DNA of 64,000 nt from Ashinkailepas kermadecensis (taxonomy: Eukaryota; Arthropoda; Thecostraca; Neolepadidae), in the NCBI GenBank assembly GCA_034440615.1, contig JAOTOM010003820.1:58501-122500 (forward strand), given 5' to 3'. Below the pieces are notes generated by a model that was given only the letters and a program-made list of their open reading frames with translations, searched no databases and was not told the DNA's origin. A program made the position numbers and the translations under genes. Position 1 is the first letter of the stretch. Each line of letters opens with the position of its first letter. Shown here piece by piece: positions 22,612 through 33,110 of the stretch.

Positions 22612-22704
22612 AGGTCAGACGTCAGTCCAGTCGGTACGCTGGCATTTGTCATCGATGAAGAGGCCCTTCTTGTGCGAGTCGGCGCTGGATGGCAATACGT
22701 CTCG
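22612..22704 (+). CDS. COL18A1-like: Collagen XV/XVIII-type gene, exon 8: NC1 trimerisation module
   Basis: A 31-codon phase 0-0 exon between 'cgactcacag' and 'gtaagc'. It reads RSDVSPVGTLAFVIDEEALL then VRVGAGWQYVS. This fits the trimerisation domain of multiplexins, whose strands carry the pattern P-x-G-x-L-x-x-V ... E-x-L-x-V-R-V-x-x-G-W/F-x-x-V. The module sets the three chains in register at the start of NC1. The donor (TACGTCTCG|GTAAGC) sits inside a 30-bp tandem repeat of ten near-perfect copies, so at least ten equivalent donors follow one another. The reading frame stays open across the array, so use of later donors would lengthen the protein in steps of ten residues. Confidence 0.88.
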
Positions 22705-23560
22705 GTAAGCCCACACAGCAGCATGTACGTCTCGGTAAGCTCACACAGCAGCATGTACGTCTCGGTAAGCTCACACAGCAGCATGTACGTCTTGGTAAGC
22801 TCACACAGCAGCATGTACGTCTCGGTAAGCTCACACAGCAGCATGTACGTCTCGGTAAGCTCACACAGCAGCATGTACGTCTCGGTAAGCTCACACAGCA
22901 GCATGTACGTCTCGGTAAGCTCACACAGCAGCATGTACGTCTCGGTAAGCTCACACAGCAGCATGTACGTCTCGGTAAGCTCAGACAGCAGCATGTACGT
23001 CTCGGTAAACCCGGATGACAGTACGTCTCGGCAAGTTCAGATGGCAGTGCGTCTCGGTAAGCCCAGATAGTAGCGCGTCTTGGTAAGTTCAGATACTAGT
23101 GCGTCGCGGTAAATCAATATGACAGTACGTCTCGGTAAGCCCAGATAGTAGGACGTCTAGGTAAGCCCAGATGGCGTACGTTTTGATAAGTCCAGATGAC
23201 AGGACATCTAGTTAAGCCCAGCTTGTAGTACGTCTGAGTAAGCCCAGATATACGTGCGTCTCGGTAAGCCCAGATGGCAGTACGTTTCGGTAACTCCAGA
23301 TGTTATGACGTCCAGGTAAGCCCAAATGGCAGTGCGTATCTGTAAGCTCAGATAGCAGCACTTCTGAGTGAGCCCAGATAGCAGCACTTCTGAGTAAGCC
23401 CAGATAGCAGTGCATCGCGGGAAGTTCGAACGTCACTATGTGTCGGGAGATCCAGGTGAAAGTACGTCTTGATAAGCTCGGATGGCAGCACATCTCGGTA
23501 AGCCCAGATGTCGGTACGTTTCGGTAAGCCCGGCTGAAAGTACGTCTCGGTAGGTGTAGA
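22694..23560. repeat. Minisatellite, 30-bp unit carrying the exon-8 donor, ten copies then a degenerate tail
   Basis: The unit 'tacgtctcg|gtaagctcacacagcagcatg' repeats ten times from 22694 to about 22993 with only isolated changes (ttggta, cccaca, tcagac). From 23000 to 23560 it decays to 'agcccagatagcagtacgtctcggta' forms with 34-40-bp spacing. Each good unit holds the last three codons of exon 8 and a consensus GTAAG donor. Confidence 0.95.
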
Positions 23561-24065
23561 TACTAGCTCAACTATGTAAGGTTTGAGGAGAAAACATCTG
23601 TGTCAGTTTTAATGATAGTTGCTGATGGTAGTTTTTAGAGGTAAGTGAAGAGGGTAATGTGTCAGATACCAGACTGGGGAGTTGCCTGCGACTATGTTTG
23701 TAGGTTGAGGAAAATACGTCAGGCACCAGACTGAGGAATCGCCTGCGACTATGTTTACAGGTTGGCCACAATGAGAGCCGATGCGAAAATATTCATATCA
23801 TGTCTAGTTTACCGTATCGGTAGTTGACCCAGTAGTGTCGCTCCACAGGCAGGTGCGGCTCCTATGATCTCCCTATTGTGCAGGTATCGCAGCTGCTGGA
23901 TGCACGAGGCTGAATCATGATAATCGAGAAGGGCTTTCTGCAAAGTTTACTCCGTTCTAAGCAAGGCGTGTTTTTGGAACAGAGCCCTGGGCTTCGCCAC
24001 TCATCGCTCCTGTTACCTCAGTCGCCTCGACAACAGCAGTATCTGCTGCGACGCAAGCACACCTG
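23561..24065. other. Intron with a weak duplication
   Basis: Two copies of 'caccagactg(a/g)ggaattgcctgcgactatgtttgtaggttg' type lie at about 23668-23705 and 23722-23765. Nothing else was seen. Confidence 0.5.
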
Positions 24066-24300
24066 AGGTGTGGGCTAACTCCTGAGGAAGTCACCTGTCG
24101 TGATGCAAGTGCTGGCCAAACCCTGAAGTGGTTACCTGCTGTAATATAAGTATGGGCCATCTGCTGAGGCGGTTACCTGCTGTGATATAAGTGTGCGCCA
24201 TCTCCTCAGCAAGTTACCTGATGTGATATAAATGTTGGCCAAACACTGAGGAAGTTACTTGCTGTCATATAATTGTTGGCCAAACCCTGAGGCGCTCGTC
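24066..24300. repeat. Degenerate 45-bp repeat abutting the exon-9 acceptor
   Basis: Five to six copies of 'ctgaggaagttacctgctgtgatataagtgttggccaaac' type run up to within about 15 bp of the acceptor at 24310. Confidence 0.8.
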
Positions 24301-24310
24301 GTACGCACAG

Positions 24311-24433
24311 CTGGGCTCTGTAGTGGCATACCAGCCGACTGAGGCTCCAACCGTCACCACTCTACGGCCGGGCCTGGACACACCAGCTCCGTTCGAGTCG
24401 GACAGCCTCGTCTCCCAGGCGGACGGACCCACC
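24311..24433 (+). CDS. COL18A1-like: Collagen XV/XVIII-type gene, exon 9: NC1 hinge
   Basis: 41 codons, phase 0-0, between 'gtacgcacag' and 'gtgagtag'. It starts LGSVVAYQPTEAPTV. The leading LG completes the trimerisation module (W-x-x-V-x-L-G in relatives), which supports direct joining to the exon at 22704. The rest is rich in Pro, Thr and Ser with acidic residues (TTLRPGLDTPAPFESDS). That is typical of the protease-sensitive hinge between the trimerisation and endostatin domains, from which endostatin is released. Confidence 0.83.
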
Positions 24434-24465
24434 GTGAGTAGTACATGAGATAACCAGGCCAGCGG

Positions 24466-24530
<65 letters not shown>
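24466..24530. repeat. (TA)n microsatellite
   Basis: An uninterrupted TA dinucleotide run of about 32 units, 30 bp after the exon-9 donor. Confidence 0.97.
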
Positions 24531-24533
<3 letters not shown>

Positions 24534-25045
24534 GCAACATGGACACAGAAACTAGGCTGTCTGGCCTGCACATTCCGAATTGATAGTGCATCAGGATGTT
24601 TGTCATGCAGATAGTCACCAAGATTTATATTTTCGTATCGTATCGTATCATTTCGTATCGTATGTCCCAATTCTACAAACTCGCTGCTTCCATGCACAAT
24701 GCTTACGTAAAATGCCAAGGAACTAGTCGGGGAGTAAGTTGCATTGCTTTTATAAAAAATGTTTCCTAATCACCAAATATGGGTTCGAGTCCAGTTTGCC
24801 TCACGTTTGGCAGGGAGTTTCGGCTTAGACTTGCAATTTGCCTAGATTCTGCCTGTGAACTTCCGTGGAAGGGGACCAAATCCTCCCTGGCATAAGCCGC
24901 ACAATAAGGTTATCCTAAGCACACTTGGAACATCCTGGGCACCTGGGGACATCGTGAGCACATCGTGGATCGTCCTGGGTCCATACATCATGTGCTAGCA
25001 CAGGATGTTTCCTGCCCATCTCCTAGTTCCCGAAAGACAAAATGA
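24531..25045. other. Intron sequence, possible SINE remnant
   Basis: A GTATCGTATC-type simple repeat lies near 24627-24662. 'gggttcgagtcc' at 24780-24791 resembles a Pol III B box, but no A box is seen at the right distance, so I do not call a SINE. Confidence 0.35.
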
Positions 25046-25190
25046 CACGAGCTTGACCATGTGAAGAACTCCCGACCTCTGGCTCTCTCATGAAGCGAAC
25101 TTGACCATGTGCAGGTCTACGACCTCTGGCTCCCTCATGACGCGAGCTTGACCACGTGCAGGACTCTGACATCTGACTCCCTCATTTGCA
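25046..25190. repeat. 49-bp tandem repeat, three copies
   Basis: 'acgcgagcttgaccatgtgc' plus 'aggactcccgacctctggctccctcatg' is repeated three times with about 10% divergence. Confidence 0.85.
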
Positions 25191-25239
25191 CCAATCTCGT
25201 TATGTGATTGCAATGTTAACAAGCGTACCTCTCTCCCAG

Positions 25240-25254
25240 ACATTCCCAAATATG
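25240..25254 (+). CDS. Candidate 15-bp micro-exon (TFPNM)
   Basis: 'ctctctcccag|ACATTCCCAAATATG|gtaagtgg' has a strong polypyrimidine acceptor and a consensus donor around 15 bases. Its phase 0-0 would insert five residues in frame between the hinge and the endostatin domain. This is only a splice-signal coincidence until transcript data exist. Confidence 0.25.
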
Positions 25255-26326
25255 GTAAGTGGAAATGGATAAAATTACTCGTTGTGGTTTATTTGTTGGC
25301 GATTCCCTTATATTGAAAGGATTTAAATCGAACCTGATGTTGAGTAGTACCATTTCTGGTCATGTAATGAGCTTCAATTTTAACATTTCCGTGGTGCTAT
25401 TGAAGCAGGTTGTCTTTAGCGGTGTCGACTGGAATTGTGCCCCCAATGTTGGTTTTCCTTCATTCTCCAAATGCTCGTTAGCTGCCTCCTCGACCCAAAT
25501 TATGGTACAAGTGTAATGTGAAATTATAAGGAGGTGGTGCCCCCTCTCTACAGTGGCTAAGCTCGTGCACGCAATTCAATATGACGTCATCCGTGATTAT
25601 TATTATTATCGTGTCATAAGTAGTTGGCTACGTTACGGTGAGTGACTTTTGACTCGTGCCAGTGTCTTTCCGGTCAGATCCTCACGCCTCGTCTCGGGGG
25701 GAGGGGGGATTATATTTCCTCCTCTAATCTTCAAACTAAGCGACGCACGAAAACGGAATAGGTATCGTCGGACACCGCTCGACGAGTAGGGTCAGAAATT
25801 ATCCCCAACTTTTTCTCCTCTGAAAAGTGACGTCACTAGGGGGTTGACGAGGTCACGACTGACGTTATGTTTTTGGCTCTGGGGAGTTCATTTCGGGGAA
25901 GATTTTAAAAACAAGTCTTATTTGGAATCAGAAAATGAAGACGAAATCGACCATGGCACCAGAATATTTCTGATTTTTTTTCTCTCAATTTTGAAGTTTC
26001 GATTTGTTTGAATTTAATTTGCTAATGGGCAGAGCGTACCGAGAAGCGTTGTTTTAAGTAAACTCAACCTCATAAAGTGCTTACTTTGACCAGAATCTTC
26101 GATTTTAGCCCTAATGGGCAAATACGCAAAACAAATATCATAAAAAACGCAGACATTCCCAAATTCCTCTGGTGGGTTTTGGTGTGTCCCCAAAGATAAG
26201 GGAACGCTGAAAGCTTTATTGAAATATATTTACTCGTTAAAGCGTTACGACTGGTTGCACTTTTTAGAGATGACCTCACTTGACTTTGACTAACTGGGTG
26301 GCCGTGGATGACCTGACCACAAAATT
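25255..26326. other. Intron sequence, nothing recognised
   Basis: AT-rich sequence without tandem arrays or exon-like segments. Confidence 0.45.
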
Positions 26327-26547
26327 GTCACACAACATGTCAAATTGTCACACAACATGTCAAATTGTCACACAACATGTCAAATTGTCACACAACATGT
26401 CAAATTGTCACACAACATGTCAAATTGTCACACAACATGTCAAATTGTCACACAACATGTCAAATTGTCACACAACATGTCAAATTGTCACACAACATGT
26501 CAAATTGTCACACAACATGTCAAATTGTTACACAACATGTCAAATTG
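26327..26547. repeat. Minisatellite, 20-bp unit, eleven copies
   Basis: 'ttgtcacacaacatgtcaaa' is repeated eleven times with one substitution (ttgtta in the last copy). It lies 310 bp upstream of the first endostatin exon. The array is nearly perfect, implying recent growth or a consensus-collapsed assembly. Confidence 0.96.
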
Positions 26548-26745
26548 ATGTGGGAAAAGGTATGCTAAATCCCGGCTCGCTGCCGCGCGCCGTTTTTCAC
26601 CATCCGCGGAGAACCTTAGGGTGGGAGAAAAAAGGGCCCTCCCCCGAGACGACGCGGGTCCATACAACAGCTATCAGCAGACGTGATCATACCTAATTTG
26701 TATTGGTCAAATATAGGTGACCATTGTATTTAGCCTCTTAACCAA

Positions 26746-26781
26746 AGACTTTCCGACAAGACTAGTGTTGTCGGAAAGTCT
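26746..26781. repeat. Perfect hairpin, 14-bp arms
   Basis: AGACTTTCCGACAA at 26746-26759 pairs exactly with 26768-26781 across the loop gactagtg. It lies 80 bp upstream of an endostatin exon. Confidence 0.8.
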
Positions 26782-26859
26782 AGGCTGTGATGGAGGTATC
26801 GACCCGAGCTTAACTGACTTAATCTAACCTGACCTGACTTGACCCGACCCACATGTCAG

Positions 26860-27054
26860 TTGCGACTGGCGGCGCTCAATGAGCCACACAACGGCGACAT
26901 GATGGGACTGCGCGGCTTCGACTACGCCTGCTACCGACAGTCACGCAGATCAAACCTGGGCGGCACGTTCCGCGCTATGTTGTCGTCACGCACACAGAAC
27001 ATCGACAGTATCGTGCGAACCAGCGACCGCCGCCTGCCCGTGGTCAACATCAAG
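26860..27054 (+). CDS. COL18A1-like: Collagen XV/XVIII-type gene, exon 10: endostatin domain, N-terminal part
   Basis: 65 codons, phase 0-0, between 'acccacatgtcag' and 'gtgagcg'. It reads LRLAALNEPHNGDMMGLRGF, then DYACYRQSRRSNLGGTFRAM, then LSSRTQ..DSIVR..DRRLPVVNIK. This matches the first third of endostatin very clearly (L-x-A-L-N, M-x-G-x-R-G-x-D, C-Y/F-x-Q, G-T-F-R-A-x-L-S-S-R, S-I-V-R, P-V-V-N). The first conserved cysteine (YAC) is present. The zinc-ligand histidine of mammalian endostatin XVIII at the position before L-x-A-L-N is Arg here, and no His-x-His start is seen. The exon end CCCGTGGTCAACATCAAG and its donor are amplified in the array that follows. Confidence 0.95.
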
Positions 27055-28005
27055 GTGAGCGGACTGTGTGTGCCGTGCCCGTGGTCAACATCAAGGTGAG
27101 CGGGCTGTGTGTGCCGTGCCCGTGGTCAACATCAAGGTGAGCGGGCTGTGTGTGCCGTGCCCGTGGTCAACATCAGGGTGAGCGGGCTGTGGTTGTGTGC
27201 CGTGCCCGTGGTCAACATCAGGGTGAGCCGGCTGTGTGTGCCGTGCCCGTGGTCAATATCAAGGTGAGCGGGCTGTGTGTGCCGTGCCCGTGGTCAACAT
27301 CAGGGTGAGCCGGCTGTGTGTGCCGTGCCCGTGGTCAACATCAGGGTGAGCGGGCTGTGTGTGCCGTGCCCGTGGTCAACATCAAGGTGAGCGGGCTGTG
27401 TGTGCCGTGCCCGTGGTCAACATCAGGGTGAGCCGGCTGTGTGTGCCGTGCCCGTGGTCAACATCAAGGTGAGCGGGCTGTGTGTGCCGTGCCCGTGGTC
27501 AACATCAGGGTGAGCGGGCTGTGTGTGCCGTGCCCGTGGTCAACATCAGGGTGAGCGGGCTGTGTGTGCCGTGCCCGTGGTCAACATCAGGGTGAGCGGG
27601 CTGTGTGTGCCGTGCCCGTGGTCAACATCAAGGTGAGCGGGCTGTGTGTGCCGTACCCGTGGTCAACATCAAGGTGAGCGGGCTGTGTGTTCCGTGGTCA
27701 ACATCAAGGTGAGCGGGCTGTGTGTGCCGTGCCCGTGGTCAACATCAGGGTGAGCCGGCTGTGTGTGCCGTGCCCGTGGTCAACATCAAGGTGAGCGGGC
27801 TGTGTGTGCCGTGCCCGTGGTCAACATCAGAGGCGTTGCCGTCGTGTCCATCGGGCTGTGTGTGCCGTGCCCGTGGTCAACATCAAGGTGAGCGGGCTGT
27901 GTGTGCCGTGCCCGTGGTCAACATCAAGGTGAGCCGGCTGTGTGTGCCGTGCCCGTGGTCAACATCAGGGTGAGCGGGCTGTGTGTGCCGTGCCCGTGTC
28001 AAAGT
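27036..28005. repeat. Minisatellite, 41-bp unit carrying the exon-10 end and donor, about 22 copies
   Basis: The unit is 'cccgtggtcaacatcaag|gtgagcgggctgtgtgtgccgtg'. The first copy is the genuine exon end and donor at 27054/27055. Every later copy repeats the last six codons (PVVNIK) and GTGAGC, with an A/G variant that turns AAG into AGG in about half of them. One copy is replaced by 'agaggcgttgccgtcgtgtc' (about 27829-27853). Because 41 is not a multiple of 3, use of a later donor would shift the frame. Confidence 0.96.
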
Positions 28006-29660
28006 CAAGTTGGGACTGTTAGTTGCTACGCGTTAGCCCATCTTACCGTCTGGGCATATACGCAATGCATTGAACATGCACTACACCTGGCCGCTAAGCA
28101 TGGTAAGTAACGCCAGTATTCGGCATTAAAACAGCATAACCATACTTTTAACGTGCGCGAATATGTCATTGCACTCCTGACAACAGTTTTGGCGGTGATA
28201 ACAGACCACTCACGGGTCTTCGCTGGGAGCAGCACTACTGCTTTATTCTCCTTGACACGCCCCGATGAGAGTGCGAAAAAGGCAAAGACAAAGCTACGAC
28301 ACCTTCCATGACGGCTGCCATCGAGCTGCCAATTATAATTGCTTTTCGCGCCAGTGTGCTTGTGCTGTGCTCGGTTCCCCACCACCTCCACCATCCATTA
28401 CGATGGGCCATTCATTACCACCTGTACGATGGGCTCATTCATTGGCTCCGAGGGCTATATAAGTGCTCTGGTGTCTATGACCGACCTACCTAACCTTATT
28501 ACAGTCGATACCTCGCCGGACCTTATTCGCTGAAAAGCGTGCGACCAGCGCTACGCATCCAACGGGTAGGCACGGGTCTCTATCACGTTGGGTACGTCTC
28601 CTGGTCGTCTATATACCCTATTCGGTCCTACCCTTCCAGCCCCGGGGCTTGCGACATGCCAAACCAGTTCTTGCATCCTCCGAGCCAATGCACAATCCGT
28701 TTCCCACGAGCAGAGAACAGAGGTGAACTATCGGGCAATGTTTTGCAGCTTTCACGATGTCTAGCGTTAGACTTCCAACGAACGCAGTGCAATGGCTTTC
28801 CTTGACGGCTTCACGTGCATACCGTGCTCGAAGCCCATCTGCACCCTGGGTCCCAGAGGCCAGCGGGAATTTGCGGTCAAAGAACCATTTGATTTCAGTT
28901 AATGCCTCTGAAGTGTTCATTTCGTCGCTCCCTCTCTCAGTTAAAAGTTTTATAAACGCAAATTATATACAACAATGTTAATATTCTGGACAATTTGGAC
29001 AAGTTTAAGCTCTTATTACCATTACTCGGGAACGTTTGGTATATAGGAGGGCGTCTCGCAGATTGGCTGCCTCGCTTATAAATGTACTTCATATAGTAAA
29101 GTAATTCCAGGCAAATATCCAACATCATGGGTGAAGTATCGCTTGCCATGTCCGTGCTGAATCAATTATACCGTGTGTACTCTTGTGCGCATGGTACTAT
29201 CCACGTCTATCTGCCGGTTACTGGTGACACGATCCGAGCGAAAAAGCGCCACGTGTACCCCTGAGCTCCCGAAGGCCCACCATTCCGCCGTGGACGTAAA
29301 TACTCTCCCACCCCCCTAACCACCTCGTCGTCGGGGAATGTACAACGCTATCATCACCGGTCCGGGTTGTATTTCCGACGTCATCCTCGCTTGACGCTGC
29401 CATATCCACGGAGGGTTACCTGACTGCGGCCATTAAGCGGCCATCGCTATTTGACCTAAATGCTATTTTGTATGGACGTTCGTCATAGGAGCAGAGCTAC
29501 GCCACTGAATGCCCAGCTGGAGCGCATCCCTCGAGTTCCCTTACAGTTTGGATTGTATAACTTGTCCGCACCACGGCAGGTAGGTCGGCTATAATTGTAA
29601 TTTTTGGTCCCGCTGGTGCAAGGGTCGAGCGCATTGGAAGGGGAGGGGAAGACAGGGATT
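28006..29660. other. Intron between endostatin exons, first part
   Basis: Mostly unique sequence. 'ccattacgatgggccattcattaccacctgtacgatgggctc' near 28397-28437 is a small duplication. I saw no exon-like segment in phase. The intron from 27055 to 33110 is about 6 kb. Confidence 0.45.
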
Positions 29661-29848
29661 GTTGCACGCACAGTTCTCAACATGCGTGCTCTCGGATCGA
29701 GCGATTTCCATTTTTCACGGCTGCTTCAACCCAAGGGTCCTACATGACGGATGTTGCACGCATAGTTCTCAACATGCGTGCTGTCGGAACGAGCGATTGC
29801 ATTGTTCACGGCCGCTTTCGTCCCCAGGGTCCTACATGACGGATGTTA
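29661..29848. repeat. 94-bp tandem duplication
   Basis: 'gttgcacgcacagttctcaa...cctacatgacggat' occurs twice in tandem, with about 15% divergence. Confidence 0.85.
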
Positions 29849-30934
29849 GGAACCGATTTTTGCTTATTTTTCCTGATCGTTAGCCCAGGCTATACTTCAT
29901 ATTTACCCGCAATAAGTCCTTTTCCACTGTCCCTCCTGTCGGTCAAATTCCGAGTAGATGCTCAGTGTCTCTGCTAGTGCCCTCAGACGTTTCTATACTG
30001 AATCTAATATATTTACATTTATGCACACCTTATGACATTACGGCCTATAAACACACCTAGCACATGCACCACTGGCTATCTCACATATAGCACACGCACC
30101 ACTGGCCTCTACTCAAGTACATCCATACGCGACACAATCCATCCCCCGAATTTATCCTATTTGCCCCCCCCCCCACAAGACGGGTCACCCCTTTCATCCG
30201 AGTGAATTGAGGTTGAGGAGGCAATAGCTATCATGGAAATGATGTCTGTCCGGTACTGTTCGAAAGGAGGAAAGCAGGACAGAGAGACGCCACTCACATG
30301 GCAGATGTTGGTAGCTCTCTGGCCGTCCGTCACTTCAACTCCATCCGAATGACCTTGCTGTCCAAGTTGCTGCTCCCAGTGTGGGTCCTTCTGTCCTCTG
30401 AATCGTACCCTGAGTCCTTGTCCGTGCGACTGTCCTCTCCTTCGTACTGTGCACCAGTTTTCGTTGCAATTTCTTCTGCGCCCATTCCTCCCCCTCAAAC
30501 CATTCACTAGGCTCCGAGTAAAAAGTTCGAGTGTTGTTTGGTCGGCAGTGCACCATCTTTTGTTCATTTGACTACTTTTGTTCATTCTGCCAAGCACAGC
30601 ACACCATAAAGAGGCATTTAGCACAGCAGTGTATTGCGAAATCGATAACCTGAATTAAAGAACGAGCAGCATTAGGAGTATAATTTGCATGTGGAGGCAG
30701 CGTCACTCAAGCATACATGGGCGGAGGACTGTCACAAAAACCATTTTGATATAAAAAATGATATATCCTATCAGCTTTTGTTGTCCAAACAAAAACTATA
30801 TATTGAATGGCACTTAGCATTGATACTGCATATGATGGGCACTCCTTCAGTGACGCAATGGTATTAGGCGATCCAACATCAGTAGGTTTAGGCGATCCAG
30901 CACCAGTAGGTTTAGGTGTTCTAACATCAGTAGA
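29849..30934. other. Intron sequence, nothing recognised
   Basis: A C run lies at about 30163-30173. A degenerate 'caccagtaggtttaggcgatc' repeat lies at 30868-30935. No coding signal. Confidence 0.45.
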
Positions 30935-30959
30935 TTAGGTTAGGTTAGGTTAGGTTGGG
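30935..30959. repeat. Interstitial TTAGG telomere-type repeat
   Basis: Four exact TTAGG units and one TTGGG variant in a row. (TTAGG)n is the ancestral arthropod telomere repeat, so this is a weak taxonomic hint. The diverged flanking 'gtaggtttaggcgatcc' suggests local slippage could also have made it. Confidence 0.7.
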
Positions 30960-32683
30960 TTATTGTTGTAATGTTACATTATTCTTCAATATATACTGAC
31001 CACCGAAAAATCCTTTTTCTTTACAGTCTTTCCATATTGTGTTGAGGTGAGGGGGATAGCATGTTATTTGAAGGATCGTGATGTTATTTTCTTGGTGAAA
31101 TGAAAACTTCAAATTAAAATGCTCATGTCAAAAAGGTTTTCATTTCCAAAATAAATGAACATAAAATGCATACAAACATCAGAAGACGGCATAAAAGCAC
31201 ATTTGAACCAAAACGCGGCATGGGGGCTTTTATATATTTACCCAATTGCATGCATTTTGCAGGTCCCGAGAGTTGGTTTTTAGTCGTTTGATAGGGCAAA
31301 GCAAAAACTCACACATTGTCGAATTCCTTGGATTTGGAAAGCTTAGTAGGCACCTACCTAAACATGAGCTGAAAGCAACATTGTCCCAAAAATACTTCTA
31401 GGTTTTGCATAATTTGATATTGCGGCCAATATCTCTCCAAATCATGCTGCTTGGGGGCCCTCCTGGATACACTAGTGAATGCATGGAAATTCAACAGCTG
31501 ACTAAGCATCACATCAAAGCCCAGTAAGAGCCAACTGGTCCTGAATAGTCTCTTGCGTTGGGCTTTCGGTTCTAGCATTTGCCACCTCCCGTACCTACCT
31601 AAGTGGGTCGGTAGGTGACTTGCTCCTGCCCCACAATGCCGCACATTCCCTTAATCTCACGAATCAATGCACACTTTTGTGTGAAACATACCCAGATGTA
31701 ACTCGAAAGTGACCTTCACATAGCGATTTCCATTGAGAGAACAATGGACTGGACTCTAAAAATGCCGTATACCATGCGCTTGTAATGAAACGAAAACGCA
31801 ATATATGGTGATATCTACCAGAGGCTTTCTTCTACAAAGCGGCGATAGAGTTATCTTAAATTTAAGATGTAAATTCAACCGTACGTTTTCACTATAATTA
31901 CGAGTCACACATGCATATTTGTTTCCATTTTTCAATTTTGCTATGTTCCAGTAATTTAAAGGGTCATTTTATACGAAAATAAGATATGCAAATACTGCTA
32001 GCTCTACTCAGGTGAGGAATTGCATTCCGTGCCTTAATCGGCGGATCGTCCCCGATTGATACAATAAGTTTTCACTTCTACTCTTGCAGAGTCGTGCGAC
32101 GGTTTTGGGATCGGGTATTTAGATTCATGAACACAAAAATACAACCCAGACACATCAATTGCAGCTTTATTGTTGGTGTAATTGGGGATCCAGCGGAAAT
32201 TAAGATGATAATAGTGCTTACCATACATTATTTGCACGTATGTAAAACCCAAGGACAACTGAAATTGATCCATGCTTCCCACAAATATGTTAAAACTGGC
32301 TGACTGGCATGACGGCTTCTGGAGGCTGTGCTAGTAATTTAGAAGCGTCTATAGCCAAAATGGAGACTTCTTGTAGACAACGATTTGTCCCAGAGTCAGC
32401 AATGAGTTGCCTGATGCGTACGATGCCTTGCAGTGCTGAGAGTATACGATGTTCTGTAAGATGCTGTTATGATTAGCTTGCGTTGTGCTCGTTGGATGTT
32501 GGATGAATGTGCTGAAGTAAAATGTTTTTGCGTGGTTAGATCAGTGCGATCAATTTAAAATGTGGATGGTGCGGTCATTAAAATATGACTGATTTTTATA
32601 GCGGTTGTAGAATGCGACAATAAATGACATGCTACTGAGTGATAATAATAATCCAAAGGCATTTTTGTGCTCGTGTTGATGGC
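30960..32683. other. Intron sequence, nothing recognised
   Basis: AT-rich sequence. No repeat, RNA or exon candidate that I can support. Confidence 0.45.
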
Positions 32684-32721
32684 CTTGTATATCCATGTGG
32701 TATGCCACATGGATATACAAG
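32684..32721. repeat. Perfect hairpin, 17-bp arms
   Basis: CTTGTATATCCATGTGG at 32684-32700 pairs exactly with 32705-32721 across the loop tatg. Pairing can be extended outward by TTGATGG/CCATCAA after small bulges. This is long enough to be a hairpin RNA precursor or the core of a small foldback element. Confidence 0.85.
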
Positions 32722-32946
32722 TAGTCACCATCAAGCAAGTGATTGTTGACCACCGCTCCTTATAGTCTATCTGGCTGCAGTATTTTTGAAGGATCTGTTC
32801 ACTGTTCACTAGCGGATATTTGGATGCATTTTATAACTGAGGCATCATTTTAAAACGACCCACGCATCTGTACCTATCCAATGCCCAGAAGTAAAAATAA
32901 ACTTTCTTGTTTAAATACAACTTTGCTCTAAAGCGAATCGAATGTG

Positions 32947-33020
32947 AAGCTGTGGACCCACCAGGGTCCGTGTACACACCAGGGTCCGTGTTCTGGACCC
33001 ACCAGGGTGCGTGGACACAG
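32947..33020. repeat. Short 18-24-bp repeat, four partial copies
   Basis: '(gga)cccaccagggtccgtg' or 'cacaccagggtccgtg' is repeated before the exon-11 acceptor, about 90 bp upstream of it. Confidence 0.75.
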
Positions 33021-33110
33021 CGGGTAGTCGCCGCCTCCCCTCCCCCGGTTGTCACCGTTCGGGGCGGATATAACATGCGCTGTCATCAGCTAATCACTGC
33101 TTTATCTCAG

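Noticed and set aside
22184..22708. 174-codon plus-strand frame overlapping the trimerisation exon
   Set aside because: It reads the exon in a different frame from the conserved one, has no family resemblance and starts inside an intron.
22594..23070. Direct repeats with regular spacing resembling a CRISPR array
   Set aside because: Repeats are contiguous with no unique spacers, the context is a eukaryotic split gene, and no cas-like genes are present.
24720..24900. B-box-like GGGTTCGAGTCC suggesting a SINE
   Set aside because: No A box at the proper distance, no second copy and no target duplication seen.
28450..28640. Possible structured RNA gene near 'cgccggaccttattcgctgaaaagcgtgcgacc'
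   Set aside because: It does not match 5S rRNA, snRNA or tRNA patterns I can recall, and no Pol III boxes are placed sensibly.
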